Assembly: GCA_002429045.1 (NCBI GenBank)
Contig: DIYM01000007.1
Location: forward strand, 1-5,866
DNA: 5,866 nt
From: Phycisphaerales bacterium UBA6054
GTDB taxonomy: Bacteria > Planctomycetota > Phycisphaerae > Phycisphaerales > UBA1924
Direction: 5' to 3'
Below are positions 1 to 5,866 of this stretch, piece after piece. The notes beneath the pieces are model-generated. The model was given only the letters and a program-made list of their open reading frames with translations. It made no database searches and was not told the origin of the DNA. The position numbers and the translations under genes were made by a program. Numbering within the stretch: the first letter of the stretch is position 1; each line of letters opens with the position of its first letter.

Positions 1-530
1 CCGAGATCGACCGAGTTGTTGAGCACCTCCGCGATGGGTTCGGCGGGGCCTTCGATACCACACGCATCGGGATCGGCGGGATGTCCGCGGGCGGGATGGC
101 GACGCTGCGCCGCCTCTGCGAGCCCCACCCCTTCGTCGCCGCCGCGATCGAGGGCACGACCGGAGACCTGCTCGGGCTCTACTTCCCGAACGACGGCGAC
201 CCGGGCGAGCACGTCGCGGCCGACCACGACCGGGCGGCCGTTGAGCGGATCGACACGCTCACCCACCTGGGCGGATTCGACCCCCTGCCGCTGCTGGCTC
301 TGCATATCGACGGCGACCAACTGGTGCCGCTGGATGTCCAGCGGGGATTCCTCGGTCGACTCGCGGACCACTACGACGCACGCGGCGCGAGCCGGGATCT
401 CATCCGGCTCGAGACGTTCCGCGACACCGGAGCCCCGTACGAGCACGCCGGCTTCGGGAGGTACGGCAACGACGCGAAGAACATCCAACTCGGGTTCCTG
501 ACGCGCGTGCTGCTGGGCGAGCGGGCGTGA
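1..530 (+). CDS. Alpha/beta-hydrolase (serine esterase/peptidase-like), 3' part only
   Basis: The reading frame is already open at the window edge (first full codon at base 3) and ends with TGA at 528-530, giving the last 175 residues. A nucleophile elbow of the G-x-S-x-G type (GGMSAGG) places the likely catalytic serine at residue 28 of the visible part. Near residues 101-108 the string HIDGDQLVP fits the strand-loop that carries the acid of the triad (Asp105 is the likely one). The string YEHAGFG near residue 148 supplies the likely catalytic histidine. Order and spacing Ser-Asp-His match the fold. The elbow is normally preceded by a core of strands and helices that is cut off here. There is no signal peptide or substrate-specific motif in view, so the substrate is unknown; an esterase or an S9-like peptidase are both possible. 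It is followed after 25 bases by the transporter gene on the same strand. The family is quite sure, the exact function is not. Confidence 0.82.
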   Translation, partial: EIDRVVEHLRDGFGGAFDTTRIGIGGMSAGGMATLRRLCEPHPFVAAAIEGTTGDLLGLYFPNDGDPGEHVAADHDRAAVERIDTLTHLGGFDPLPLLALHIDGDQLVPLDVQRGFLGRLADHYDARGASRDLIRLETFRDTGAPYEHAGFGRYGNDAKNIQLGFLTRVLLGERA

Positions 531-555
531 GCGGGGCGGGGTAGGCTGCACGCCG

Positions 556-1893
556 ATGCGCTGGCCGCCCCCATTCCGCTCGCTGCCGAACCCCGCCGCG
601 GTGTTCGCGTGGTCGATCTACGACCTGGCGAACCAATCGTTCCAACTGCTGATCAACACGCTGCTGTTCAGCATTTTCGTCAAGTCGGTGCTTGTGCTCG
701 GCGAAGACGGCCGGCCCGACCCGGACCTGGGCACGAAGGTCTGGGGCGACATGCTCGCCGTCTCGCTGATCGGGATCATCCTGCTCAGCCCGGTGCTCGG
801 CGCGCTGGCCGACGAGCGGGCGTGGAAGCGGGAACTCCTGATCGCGTCGGGCATCGTCTGCTCGCTGCTGACATGCCTGCTCGCGGTGCTCGAGCCCGGG
901 CAGGTCTATCTGGGGTTCGCGATCTACGTGGTCGCTGCCATCGCGTGCGGGCTGGGCGAGAACTTTCTCGGGTCGTTCCTGCCCGAGATCTCCACCCCCG
1001 AGAGCGTGGGGCGGGTCTCGGCGATCGGCTGGACCACGAGCTATCTCGGCGCCGTGCTGCTGCTGGGCGCCACCTCGATCCATTGCTTCGCGCTGGCCCG
1101 CCCGGACATCGCCCAGGCCCGCCCGATGTTCGTGTTCTCCGGGCTGTGGTTCTTCGCCGGAATGATCCCGGCGATGATCTGGCTGCGCGAACGCGCGGTG
1201 CCGCCCGAGCGGAACCCGTCCCTCGGCAGGATCGTGTCACGGTCGTTCAAGCGCCTCAGCGAGAGCGCGAGGGCGTCGGGCGCGTACCGCCAACTGGTGC
1301 GGTTCTACGCCGCGTTCTTCGTGTACAGCATCGGAACCATGACCGTGATCTACTTCCTGGGGATCATCGGGGACAGCTTCGGTTTCGAGATCCCCCAACT
1401 GATCGCGATGGCGCTCGTGGTCGCGGCGTCCGCCGGCGCCAGCGCCGCGATCGTCGGGCGTGTGCAGGACAAGGTCGGGCACAAGCGGACCATCTCGGGC
1501 ATGCTGATCATCTGGGTGATCGCGACGCTGACCATGGCCGCGGGGAGCGGGCTCGGCATCGCGCCGGGGTTCTTCTGGCTGATCTCGGGCATGATCGGGT
1601 TCGCGCTCGGGGGCATCGGGACGTCGAGCCGGGCGATGGTCGGGGCGTTCACCCCGGAAGCCCGGGCGGGGGAGTTCTTCGGCGTGTGGGGGATGGTCTA
1701 CAAGCTCTCGGGCGTGGTCGGGGTGCTGGTGTTCGGGCGGGTGTCCTCCGCGTTCGGGATGCCCGTCGCCCTCGCGGTGCTGGCCGGTTTCTTCACGATC
1801 GGGCTGCTCCTGCTCATGCGTATCGATGAGCATGAGGGGGTCCGCTCGGCGCACGGCGACCGGGGCATCCCCCCCGAGCCCGATGCCGAATAG
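556..1893 (+). CDS. MFS transporter, UMF1 / Atg22-like family
   Basis: This 445-residue inner-membrane protein has about 11-12 hydrophobic segments, the usual size for a major facilitator. UMF1/Atg22-type signatures appear in order. WSIYDLANQSFQ (residues 19-30) opens helix 1. SPVLGALADERAWKR (78-92) is the motif-A loop of the first half. NFLGSFLPEIS lies at 136-146 and RVSAIGWTTSYLG at 153-165. GRVQDKVGHKR (301-311) is the motif-A loop of the second half. GTSSRAMVGAFTPEARAGEF (355-374) corresponds to the SR-x(n)-P-x(n)-FFG block, followed by FFGVWGMVYKLSG. A charged tail follows residue 422. In eukaryotes Atg22 exports amino acids from the vacuole, but bacterial members mostly have no proven substrate. 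The gene ends 8 bases before trpB and starts 25 bases after the hydrolase, so all three are probably co-transcribed. The ATG at 556 keeps the whole of helix 1; the ribosome binding site in front of it is weak. Amino acid efflux is only a guess from the family and neighbour. Confidence 0.88.
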   Translation: MRWPPPFRSLPNPAAVFAWSIYDLANQSFQLLINTLLFSIFVKSVLVLGEDGRPDPDLGTKVWGDMLAVSLIGIILLSPVLGALADERAWKRELLIASGIVCSLLTCLLAVLEPGQVYLGFAIYVVAAIACGLGENFLGSFLPEISTPESVGRVSAIGWTTSYLGAVLLLGATSIHCFALARPDIAQARPMFVFSGLWFFAGMIPAMIWLRERAVPPERNPSLGRIVSRSFKRLSESARASGAYRQLVRFYAAFFVYSIGTMTVIYFLGIIGDSFGFEIPQLIAMALVVAASAGASAAIVGRVQDKVGHKRTISGMLIIWVIATLTMAAGSGLGIAPGFFWLISGMIGFALGGIGTSSRAMVGAFTPEARAGEFFGVWGMVYKLSGVVGVLVFGRVSSAFGMPVALAVLAGFFTIGLLLLMRIDEHEGVRSAHGDRGIPPEPDAE

Positions 1894-1901
1894 GCTTGCC
1901 C

Positions 1902-3182
1902 ATGATCCAACCCGCCCCAAGCTCCGAGGAATCCCAGAACGCCCAGATCCGCCTCTCCGATGTCCCGGACGGGGGAGGCCGGTTCGGGTCATTCGGCGGC
2001 ATGTACGTCCCCGAGACCCTGATCGACGCGCTCTACCAACTGGAATCGCTGTACCTCAAGGTCCGCGAGGACAAGCAGTTCTGGGATCGGCTCAGCGATC
2101 TGAACCGCTCGTTCGTGGGCCGCCCCGTCCCCCTGTACGAAGCCCGGGGGCTCACCCGGCGCGCCCGACGGATCAACCAGGACCGAGAACTCGGCGCCGC
2201 CATCTGGCTCAAACGCGAGGACCTCGCCCACACCGGCGCTCACAAGATCAACAACACGCTCGGGCAGGCCCTGCTCGCCAAGAAGATGGGCAAGAAGCGG
2301 ATCATCGCCGAGACGGGAGCCGGGCAGCACGGCGTCGCGTCCGCGACCGCCGCGGCGCACCTCGGGCTCCGCTGCGAAGTCTACATGGGCGCCGAGGACG
2401 TCCGGAGGCAGAGCCTGAACGTCGTTCGCATGAAGATGCTCGGCGCGAGGGTGATCCCCGTCGATTCCGGTTCGCGCACCCTCAAGGACGCGACCAACGA
2501 GGCGATGCGTGACTGGATGGGCTCGGTCGAGCACACGCATTACATCCTCGGTTCGGTCGTCGGGCCGCACCCGTTCCCGGCGATCGTCCGCGACTTCCAG
2601 TCCGTCATCGGGCGCGAGACCAAGGCCCAGGCGCTCCGAAACTTCGGCAAGCTGCCGGACTCGATCGTCGCGTGCGTGGGCGGCGGCTCGAACGCCGCGG
2701 GCATGTTCTACCCGTTCATCGACGACACCGATGTCGGGCTGGTGGGTGTCGAAGCCGGTGGGCGAGGGCCGAGCACCGGCGAGCACGCGGCTCCGCTGTC
2801 CCACGGCAAACCGGGCGTCCTCCACGGCTCGCTCTCTTATGTCCTCCAGGACCCGGACGGGCAGACGGCCGGCGTCCACTCGTGCTCGGCGGGGCTCGAT
2901 TACCCCGGTGTGGGGCCCGAGCACAGCTACTGGAAGGACGCCGGGCGGGTCGAGTACACCGACGTGACCGACGACGAGGCGCTCGAAGCGTTCCTGTGGT
3001 GCGCCCGCGACGAGGGGATCATCTGCGCCCTCGAAACCGCCCACGCGGTGGCGGACGCCGTGAACCGGGCGGCGTCGATGCACAAGGACCAGAACCTCGT
3101 GATCAATCTGTCGGGGCGCGGCGACAAAGACGTCGAGGAAGCCGCCCGCCTGCTCGGGGATCGGCTCGATCGGCATGCCTGA
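1902..3182 (+). CDS. trpB: Tryptophan synthase beta chain
   Basis: This cytoplasmic PLP enzyme condenses indole with L-serine to make L-tryptophan, normally as an alpha2beta2 complex with TrpA. The 426 residues contain every landmark of the TrpB1 type. FGSFGGMYVPETL lies near 28-40. KREDLAHTGAHKINN (104-118) has the Schiff-base lysine at Lys115. AETGAGQHGVA (136-146) has the catalytic glutamate at Glu137. The phosphate-binding loop GGGSNA is at 260-265, and GVEAGGRG at 282-289. SAGLDYPGVGP (329-339) contains the aspartate of the closed state (Asp333). NLSGRGDKD (402-410) has Ser404 facing the PLP ring nitrogen. The protein is about 30 residues longer than the E. coli enzyme, through an N-terminal lead of about 20 residues and a longer linker around 80-103. 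I prefer the ATG at 1902 over an in-frame TTG at 1896, which would add two residues. It sits 8 bases after the transporter stop. No trpA follows: the next gene is convergent. Confidence 0.97.
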   Translation: MIQPAPSSEESQNAQIRLSDVPDGGGRFGSFGGMYVPETLIDALYQLESLYLKVREDKQFWDRLSDLNRSFVGRPVPLYEARGLTRRARRINQDRELGAAIWLKREDLAHTGAHKINNTLGQALLAKKMGKKRIIAETGAGQHGVASATAAAHLGLRCEVYMGAEDVRRQSLNVVRMKMLGARVIPVDSGSRTLKDATNEAMRDWMGSVEHTHYILGSVVGPHPFPAIVRDFQSVIGRETKAQALRNFGKLPDSIVACVGGGSNAAGMFYPFIDDTDVGLVGVEAGGRGPSTGEHAAPLSHGKPGVLHGSLSYVLQDPDGQTAGVHSCSAGLDYPGVGPEHSYWKDAGRVEYTDVTDDEALEAFLWCARDEGIICALETAHAVADAVNRAASMHKDQNLVINLSGRGDKDVEEAARLLGDRLDRHA

Positions 3183-3187
3183 CTGGT

Positions 3188-3228
3188 CGGGGCAGCCGCC
3201 CCGGTCGCTGGGGGTTCTTCCCCGGCAG
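3188..3228. terminator. Paired GC-rich hairpins between convergent genes
   Basis: The 56-base gap between trpB and the convergent TPR gene holds two hairpins. The first (3188-3203) has a perfect six-pair stem, CGGGGC/GCCCCG, around the loop AGCC. The second (3208-3228) pairs GGGG with CCCC around the loop TTCTT, plus three outer pairs (CTG/CAG) across a two-base bulge. Neither has a clear T-run on either strand, so they are not textbook intrinsic terminators. Their place at a tail-to-tail junction makes a stop or mRNA-end-protecting role for both transcripts plausible. Confidence 0.45.
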
Positions 3229-3238
3229 GCCTGATCTC

Positions 3239-4666
3239 TCAGCCCGCCCGGGAACCCGGCGGGCGTGTCGGGCGCCCGATCAAGGCTCCGATCCGCGCCG
3301 CGGCGCGGCGGGCAACCCAACCCATCCAGCCCAGGACGCAGGAGACCGCGTGCAAACGGAGCTTGAGCCGCAGCCGGCGCACGGCCGGGTCTTCGGGGTC
3401 GACCCGCAACGCCTGACGCACCCAGTACCTGGCCCGGACCCAGCGGTGCTCGCGGAGGTGTGCCAGCGCGAGGTTGTGCATCGCGGGCACGAACCGTGGC
3501 TGGAGCGAGAGCGCGCGCCGGGCCTCGTCGATACCCTCGCCGACCTGACCGGTCTCGAGCAACGCGACGCTGATCCCGTGGTGGGCCCGGTGGCTGCCCG
3601 CCTGGCGTTCGAGCAACGCCCGGAACGCGCGGATCGATTCGGCCGGGATCGAGGCGTCGAGCATCAGTCTCCCGAGGTCCTCGAACTCCTCGGCCGGGGT
3701 TTCGGTGTCCTGTGCCGCATCGCGGAGCCCTCGGCGGAGGAGGTCACGCACGCGGGGCAGGTCCTCCTCTCGCCCCCGCCGGAGCATCACGCGGGCCAAG
3801 CGGGTCCGCACGCCCGGGTAGGCCGGGTCGAGACGCAGGACGACGTCGTAGTGGACCAACGCGTCGGCGATCGCGTTGTCCCGCTCGGCCAGTTCGCCGA
3901 GCAGGTGGTGCGCGTCGGGATGGTCGGGCTCGAGTTCGAGCACACGCCTGAACTTCTCGCCCGCGTCACGCTGGCGGTGCATGTCCATCAGCAACTCGCC
4001 CAGGTCGAGCAGCGTGTCCACATCGCCGGGGTCTTCCCGCAACTCGCGGACGTAGAGCTGGCGCGCCCGCTCCAGGCGCCCCGAATCGGCGAACGCCCGC
4101 GCAAGCCGGGCACGGACCCGCGGCAGCCCCGGATCGAGCCGGGCGGCTTCTCGGAGGCACCAGACCGATCGCTCATGATCGCCTCGGACGCTGAGCACGC
4201 GGGCGATCGCCGCGTACAACTCGGCGTGGCCCGGGTCGATCTGCTGCCCGAGGTAGAAGGCCTCCTCCGCCTCGTCGTTGCGTCCGAGATCGCCCAGGGC
4301 CTCGATCCGCTGGACCTGAACACCCGCGTTGGAAGGATCGATATCCGCGGCTCGGTCGAGCCAGGCCAGCGCTGCTTGGGGGCGCTCGTCGCGGATGAGA
4401 TTCAGCCCGACCAGGAGCGCGCTGTTGGCGTCCGGGGCATCCTCGTTCTTCTTCAGGTCGAAGCAGCGCTCGAACGCGGTCGCCGCGTCCCCGTGCCGCC
4501 CCGCGGCCTCGAGCGTCAGCCCGAGGTTGAAATGCCACTCTGCCTGGAACGGGTTCAGAGACAGCGCGCGACGGAGTTCGGTCTCCGCTTCATCCCAGCG
4601 TCCGGCGTCATACAGTTCGTGCGCCTTCTCCACATGATGTTCGGCGTCCATCCAGTCGTTCATCAT
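3239..4666 (-). CDS. Tetratricopeptide (TPR) repeat protein
   Basis: This 475-residue protein is built almost wholly of TPR units of about 34 residues, giving roughly 11 or 12 repeats. Clear examples are 7-40 (ending RRALSLNPF), 41-75 (WHFNLGLTLEAAGRHGDAAT), 113-146, 147-180, 215-248 (DLGELLMDMH), 249-282, 358-391 (ALLETGQVGEGIDEARRAL) and 392-425. The consensus Ala/Gly/Leu positions and the closing L-x-P of each unit are visible. Residues 296-330 are highly charged and break the register. A basic hydrophobic tail at 436-466 (VSCVLGWMGWVARR and onwards) could be an amphipathic membrane-touching helix. There is no signal peptide and no catalytic domain, so it probably acts in the cytoplasm as a protein-binding scaffold; the partner is unknown. 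A TGA in frame at 4670-4672 limits the start to the twin ATGs at 4666 and 4663. A GGTGAGG just upstream is spaced better for the second. It diverges from the HEAT gene and converges on trpB. Confidence 0.9.
   Translation of the reverse strand: MMNDWMDAEHHVEKAHELYDAGRWDEAETELRRALSLNPFQAEWHFNLGLTLEAAGRHGDAATAFERCFDLKKNEDAPDANSALLVGLNLIRDERPQAALAWLDRAADIDPSNAGVQVQRIEALGDLGRNDEAEEAFYLGQQIDPGHAELYAAIARVLSVRGDHERSVWCLREAARLDPGLPRVRARLARAFADSGRLERARQLYVRELREDPGDVDTLLDLGELLMDMHRQRDAGEKFRRVLELEPDHPDAHHLLGELAERDNAIADALVHYDVVLRLDPAYPGVRTRLARVMLRRGREEDLPRVRDLLRRGLRDAAQDTETPAEEFEDLGRLMLDASIPAESIRAFRALLERQAGSHRAHHGISVALLETGQVGEGIDEARRALSLQPRFVPAMHNLALAHLREHRWVRARYWVRQALRVDPEDPAVRRLRLKLRLHAVSCVLGWMGWVARRAAARIGALIGRPTRPPGSRAG
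3242..3264. other. Strong hairpin overlapping the 3' end of the TPR gene
   Basis: An inverted repeat with about nine G/C pairs, a one-base bulge at 3247 and the loop GAAC covers codons for the last residues of the TPR protein (the RPPGSRAG end). Read from the plus strand it lies about 60 bases after the trpB stop and could act as a third stem in that transcript's 3' end. As GC-rich coding DNA often folds by chance, its role is uncertain. Confidence 0.3.
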
Positions 4667-4667
4667 G

Positions 4668-4692
4668 CCTCACCCGGCGGGATCCTCACCCG
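4668..4692. repeat. Nine-base direct repeat at the TPR gene start
   Basis: CCTCACCCG occurs at 4668-4676 and again at 4684-4692, 16 bases apart start to start. Read on the minus strand this is CGGGTGAGG twice. The copy nearer the TPR start holds a purine-rich stretch (GGTGAGG) that can serve as its ribosome binding site, four bases before the ATG at 4663. The farther copy is too distant to help translation directly. It could be a leftover of a small duplication or half of a binding site. Confidence 0.4.
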
Positions 4693-4695
4693 TAT

Positions 4696-4710
4696 CCGAC
4701 CGACGGTCGG
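4696..4710. promoter_or_regulatory. Perfect inverted repeat in the divergent control region, possible operator
   Basis: CCGACCG-A-CGGTCGG is a fully symmetric 7+1+7 palindrome. It lies in the 85-base space between the divergent TPR and HEAT-protein starts, 30 bases from the first and 41 from the second. Its position fits a dimeric repressor or activator site acting on both genes. I could not find convincing -10 and -35 boxes on either strand, so the link to a promoter rests on position only. A weaker repeat, CGGAA/TTCCG, follows at 4715-4731. Confidence 0.4.
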
Positions 4711-4751
4711 CATCCGGAAACCCCGCTTCCGAATGGTAATCCGGCCGATCC

Positions 4752-5866
4752 ATGACTGCAAACACCAGCCCCAAACACGTTCGTATTCCATCTACTCGGC
4801 TGCGGCTGGCCGCGGGCGTGATTCTCACGGGCATGTTCTTTGGGACCTTCCCCAACGCCCCCGCCCGTGGTTTCGAAGCGTCCGGGCGGCCCGGATCCGG
4901 GGGCGGCGCCACCCAGAACCCAGCCAACGCATCCGACCCTCCCCCGCCCGACCCTGTGCTGGCCGCTGTCGGGCTGCTGGAGACGGACCCCGAATCGGCG
5001 GCTGCCAGGGTCTCCGCGATGCTGAGCGAACCGTCGCAGACGCTGGCGGTCCTGCATGTCCTGAACGATCGGGTCGCGATCCCGGTCAGGCTCTGGCGCC
5101 CGGTTTCCAGGCTGACCTCCGACCATCAACCCGGCGACATCCGGGCGGCAGCGACGGCGTCCGTCGCCCGGTTCGGCACACGAGAGTCTGTCGAAACGCT
5201 CGTGATGCTGGCGCAGGACCCAGACCAGCCCGTCGCCGCGCAGGCCCGCGAAGGGCTCCGGCGCCTGACCGGGCTCGGGGGTGAACCCGACGCCTGGACC
5301 GGTGAGCGCTGGGCGGAATGGGCCCGCGCAGCGGCGACATGGAACGACCGGACCTGGTCGCAGTTGCTGATCACCCAGCAGGCCGAGGCCGGGCGCTTGG
5401 CGAGCAGCAACGCGTCGCGGCTCGAGGATAAGGTCCTCGACCTCTACCGGCGCCTGCATGTCGAGTTGGACGCCGCCGGGCGATCTGACTTGCTCGCAGA
5501 ACTCATCAGCGACGAGCGTGCCTGGCTTCGTGCGCTGGGTTTCGAACTGGCCGGACGAGATCTCTCGGCACGCACACAACTGACCGCCGAGGTCGCGCTC
5601 GCCGCGATCGAGAAGCTGAAACACCCCGACCCAACGACGCGTTCGCAGGCGGCGATCCTGATCGGACGCCTGGTCCCGCCGGACGCGATGCTCGTGCTCA
5701 CCGGTGCCCTGCGAGCGGAGAACGACCCGCGGGCCGCCGAACCCATGCTGCTGGGGATCGCGCGGTGGCCCAACGCCGAAGCGGTCGGTCCGACGCTCCG
5801 CTGGCTCGACCGCGACGACGCGCCGGTCGACGCCGCCAGCACCGCGATCTGGGCGCTGGCGGCGGG
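4752..5866 (+). CDS. Exported HEAT-like repeat protein, 5' part (runs off the window end)
   Basis: An uninterrupted frame gives 371 codons and remains open at the window edge. A TAA in frame at 4737-4739, with no start codon between, makes the ATG at 4752 the natural start, though no good ribosome binding site precedes it. The N-terminus looks like a Sec signal peptide. Basic residues RLRL (16-19) lead into a hydrophobic core AAGVILTGMFFGTF (20-33), with a likely cut after APA (36-38). A low-complexity Gly/Pro linker (about 45-68) follows. From about 69 the protein is helical and Ala/Leu-rich in HEAT style: DIRAAATASVARFGTRESVE (129-148), QPVAAQAREGLRRLTG (159-174), PTTRSQAAILIGRLV (294-308) and DPRAAEPMLLGIARWP (325-340). 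Five tryptophans fall within 182-202, right after the LRRLTG motif. No enzyme motif is visible. It probably binds proteins in the periplasm or at the cell surface; the function is unknown. It shares its upstream region with the divergent TPR gene. Confidence 0.82.
   Translation, partial: MTANTSPKHVRIPSTRLRLAAGVILTGMFFGTFPNAPARGFEASGRPGSGGGATQNPANASDPPPPDPVLAAVGLLETDPESAAARVSAMLSEPSQTLAVLHVLNDRVAIPVRLWRPVSRLTSDHQPGDIRAAATASVARFGTRESVETLVMLAQDPDQPVAAQAREGLRRLTGLGGEPDAWTGERWAEWARAAATWNDRTWSQLLITQQAEAGRLASSNASRLEDKVLDLYRRLHVELDAAGRSDLLAELISDERAWLRALGFELAGRDLSARTQLTAEVALAAIEKLKHPDPTTRSQAAILIGRLVPPDAMLVLTGALRAENDPRAAEPMLLGIARWPNAEAVGPTLRWLDRDDAPVDAASTAIWALAA

Noticed and set aside
531..555. The gap between hydrolase and transporter as a promoter or terminator.
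   Set aside because: Only 25 GC-rich bases, with no clear stem, T-run or promoter box; it looks like an operon spacer.
609..1829. A 406-codon plus-strand frame inside the transporter gene, and several minus-strand frames across it and trpB.
   Set aside because: Their composition is Arg/Ala/Gly/Pro-rich without motifs, while the transporter and TrpB frames carry full family signatures.
4690..4720. A possible minus-strand promoter, TTTCCG and GGATAC spaced by 17 bases across the palindrome.
   Set aside because: Both boxes match the housekeeping sigma consensus too poorly to report as a promoter.
2672..5284. A plus-strand open frame of 870 codons spanning the end of trpB and the whole TPR gene in antisense.
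   Set aside because: It is Arg/Pro/Gly-rich with no recognisable domain, overlaps two well-supported genes and the exported HEAT gene in other frames, and is the type of long shadow expected in high-GC DNA.
4686..5624. A minus-strand open frame of 312 codons opposite the HEAT-like gene.
   Set aside because: The opposite strand has a signal peptide, repeats and a bounded start; the minus frame shows no domain and would leave the TPR gene without an upstream region.

Overview
The window is about two-thirds G+C, densely coded and strongly GC-biased at third codon positions. It has no rRNA, tRNA, CRISPR array, insertion sequence or phage gene that I can see. The mix of genes (a UMF1-type transporter, a long form of TrpB, a multi-TPR protein and an exported HEAT-repeat protein with a Trp-rich LTG-type motif) suggests a chromosomal segment of a Planctomycetota bacterium, perhaps Phycisphaerae. 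This placement is inferred from gene style and base composition, not from a marker gene.

The left half (1-3182) is a plus-strand run of three genes. First comes the 3' end of an alpha/beta-hydrolase. After a 25-base gap follows a complete UMF1/Atg22-like major facilitator transporter. After an 8-base gap follows a complete tryptophan synthase beta chain (trpB). The tight spacing suggests one transcript. No trpA or other trp gene lies in the window, so the pathway partner of TrpB must be elsewhere.

A short convergent junction (3183-3238) holds two GC-rich hairpins, and a third lies just inside the end of the next gene. These may stop transcription from both sides.

The right half holds a divergent pair. 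A TPR-repeat protein of 475 residues is read leftwards (4666 to 3239). A signal-peptide-bearing HEAT-like repeat protein is read rightwards from 4752 and runs off the window end at 5866. The 85 bases between the two start codons carry a perfect 7+1+7 inverted repeat and a 9-base direct repeat, one copy of which abuts the TPR start. This is the most interesting non-coding stretch here.

Overall the window looks like ordinary chromosomal housekeeping and scaffold-protein DNA. I found no clear case for a new defence, mobile or biosynthetic system. The points worth a second look are the divergent control region, the transporter-trpB linkage without trpA, and the exported HEAT protein.
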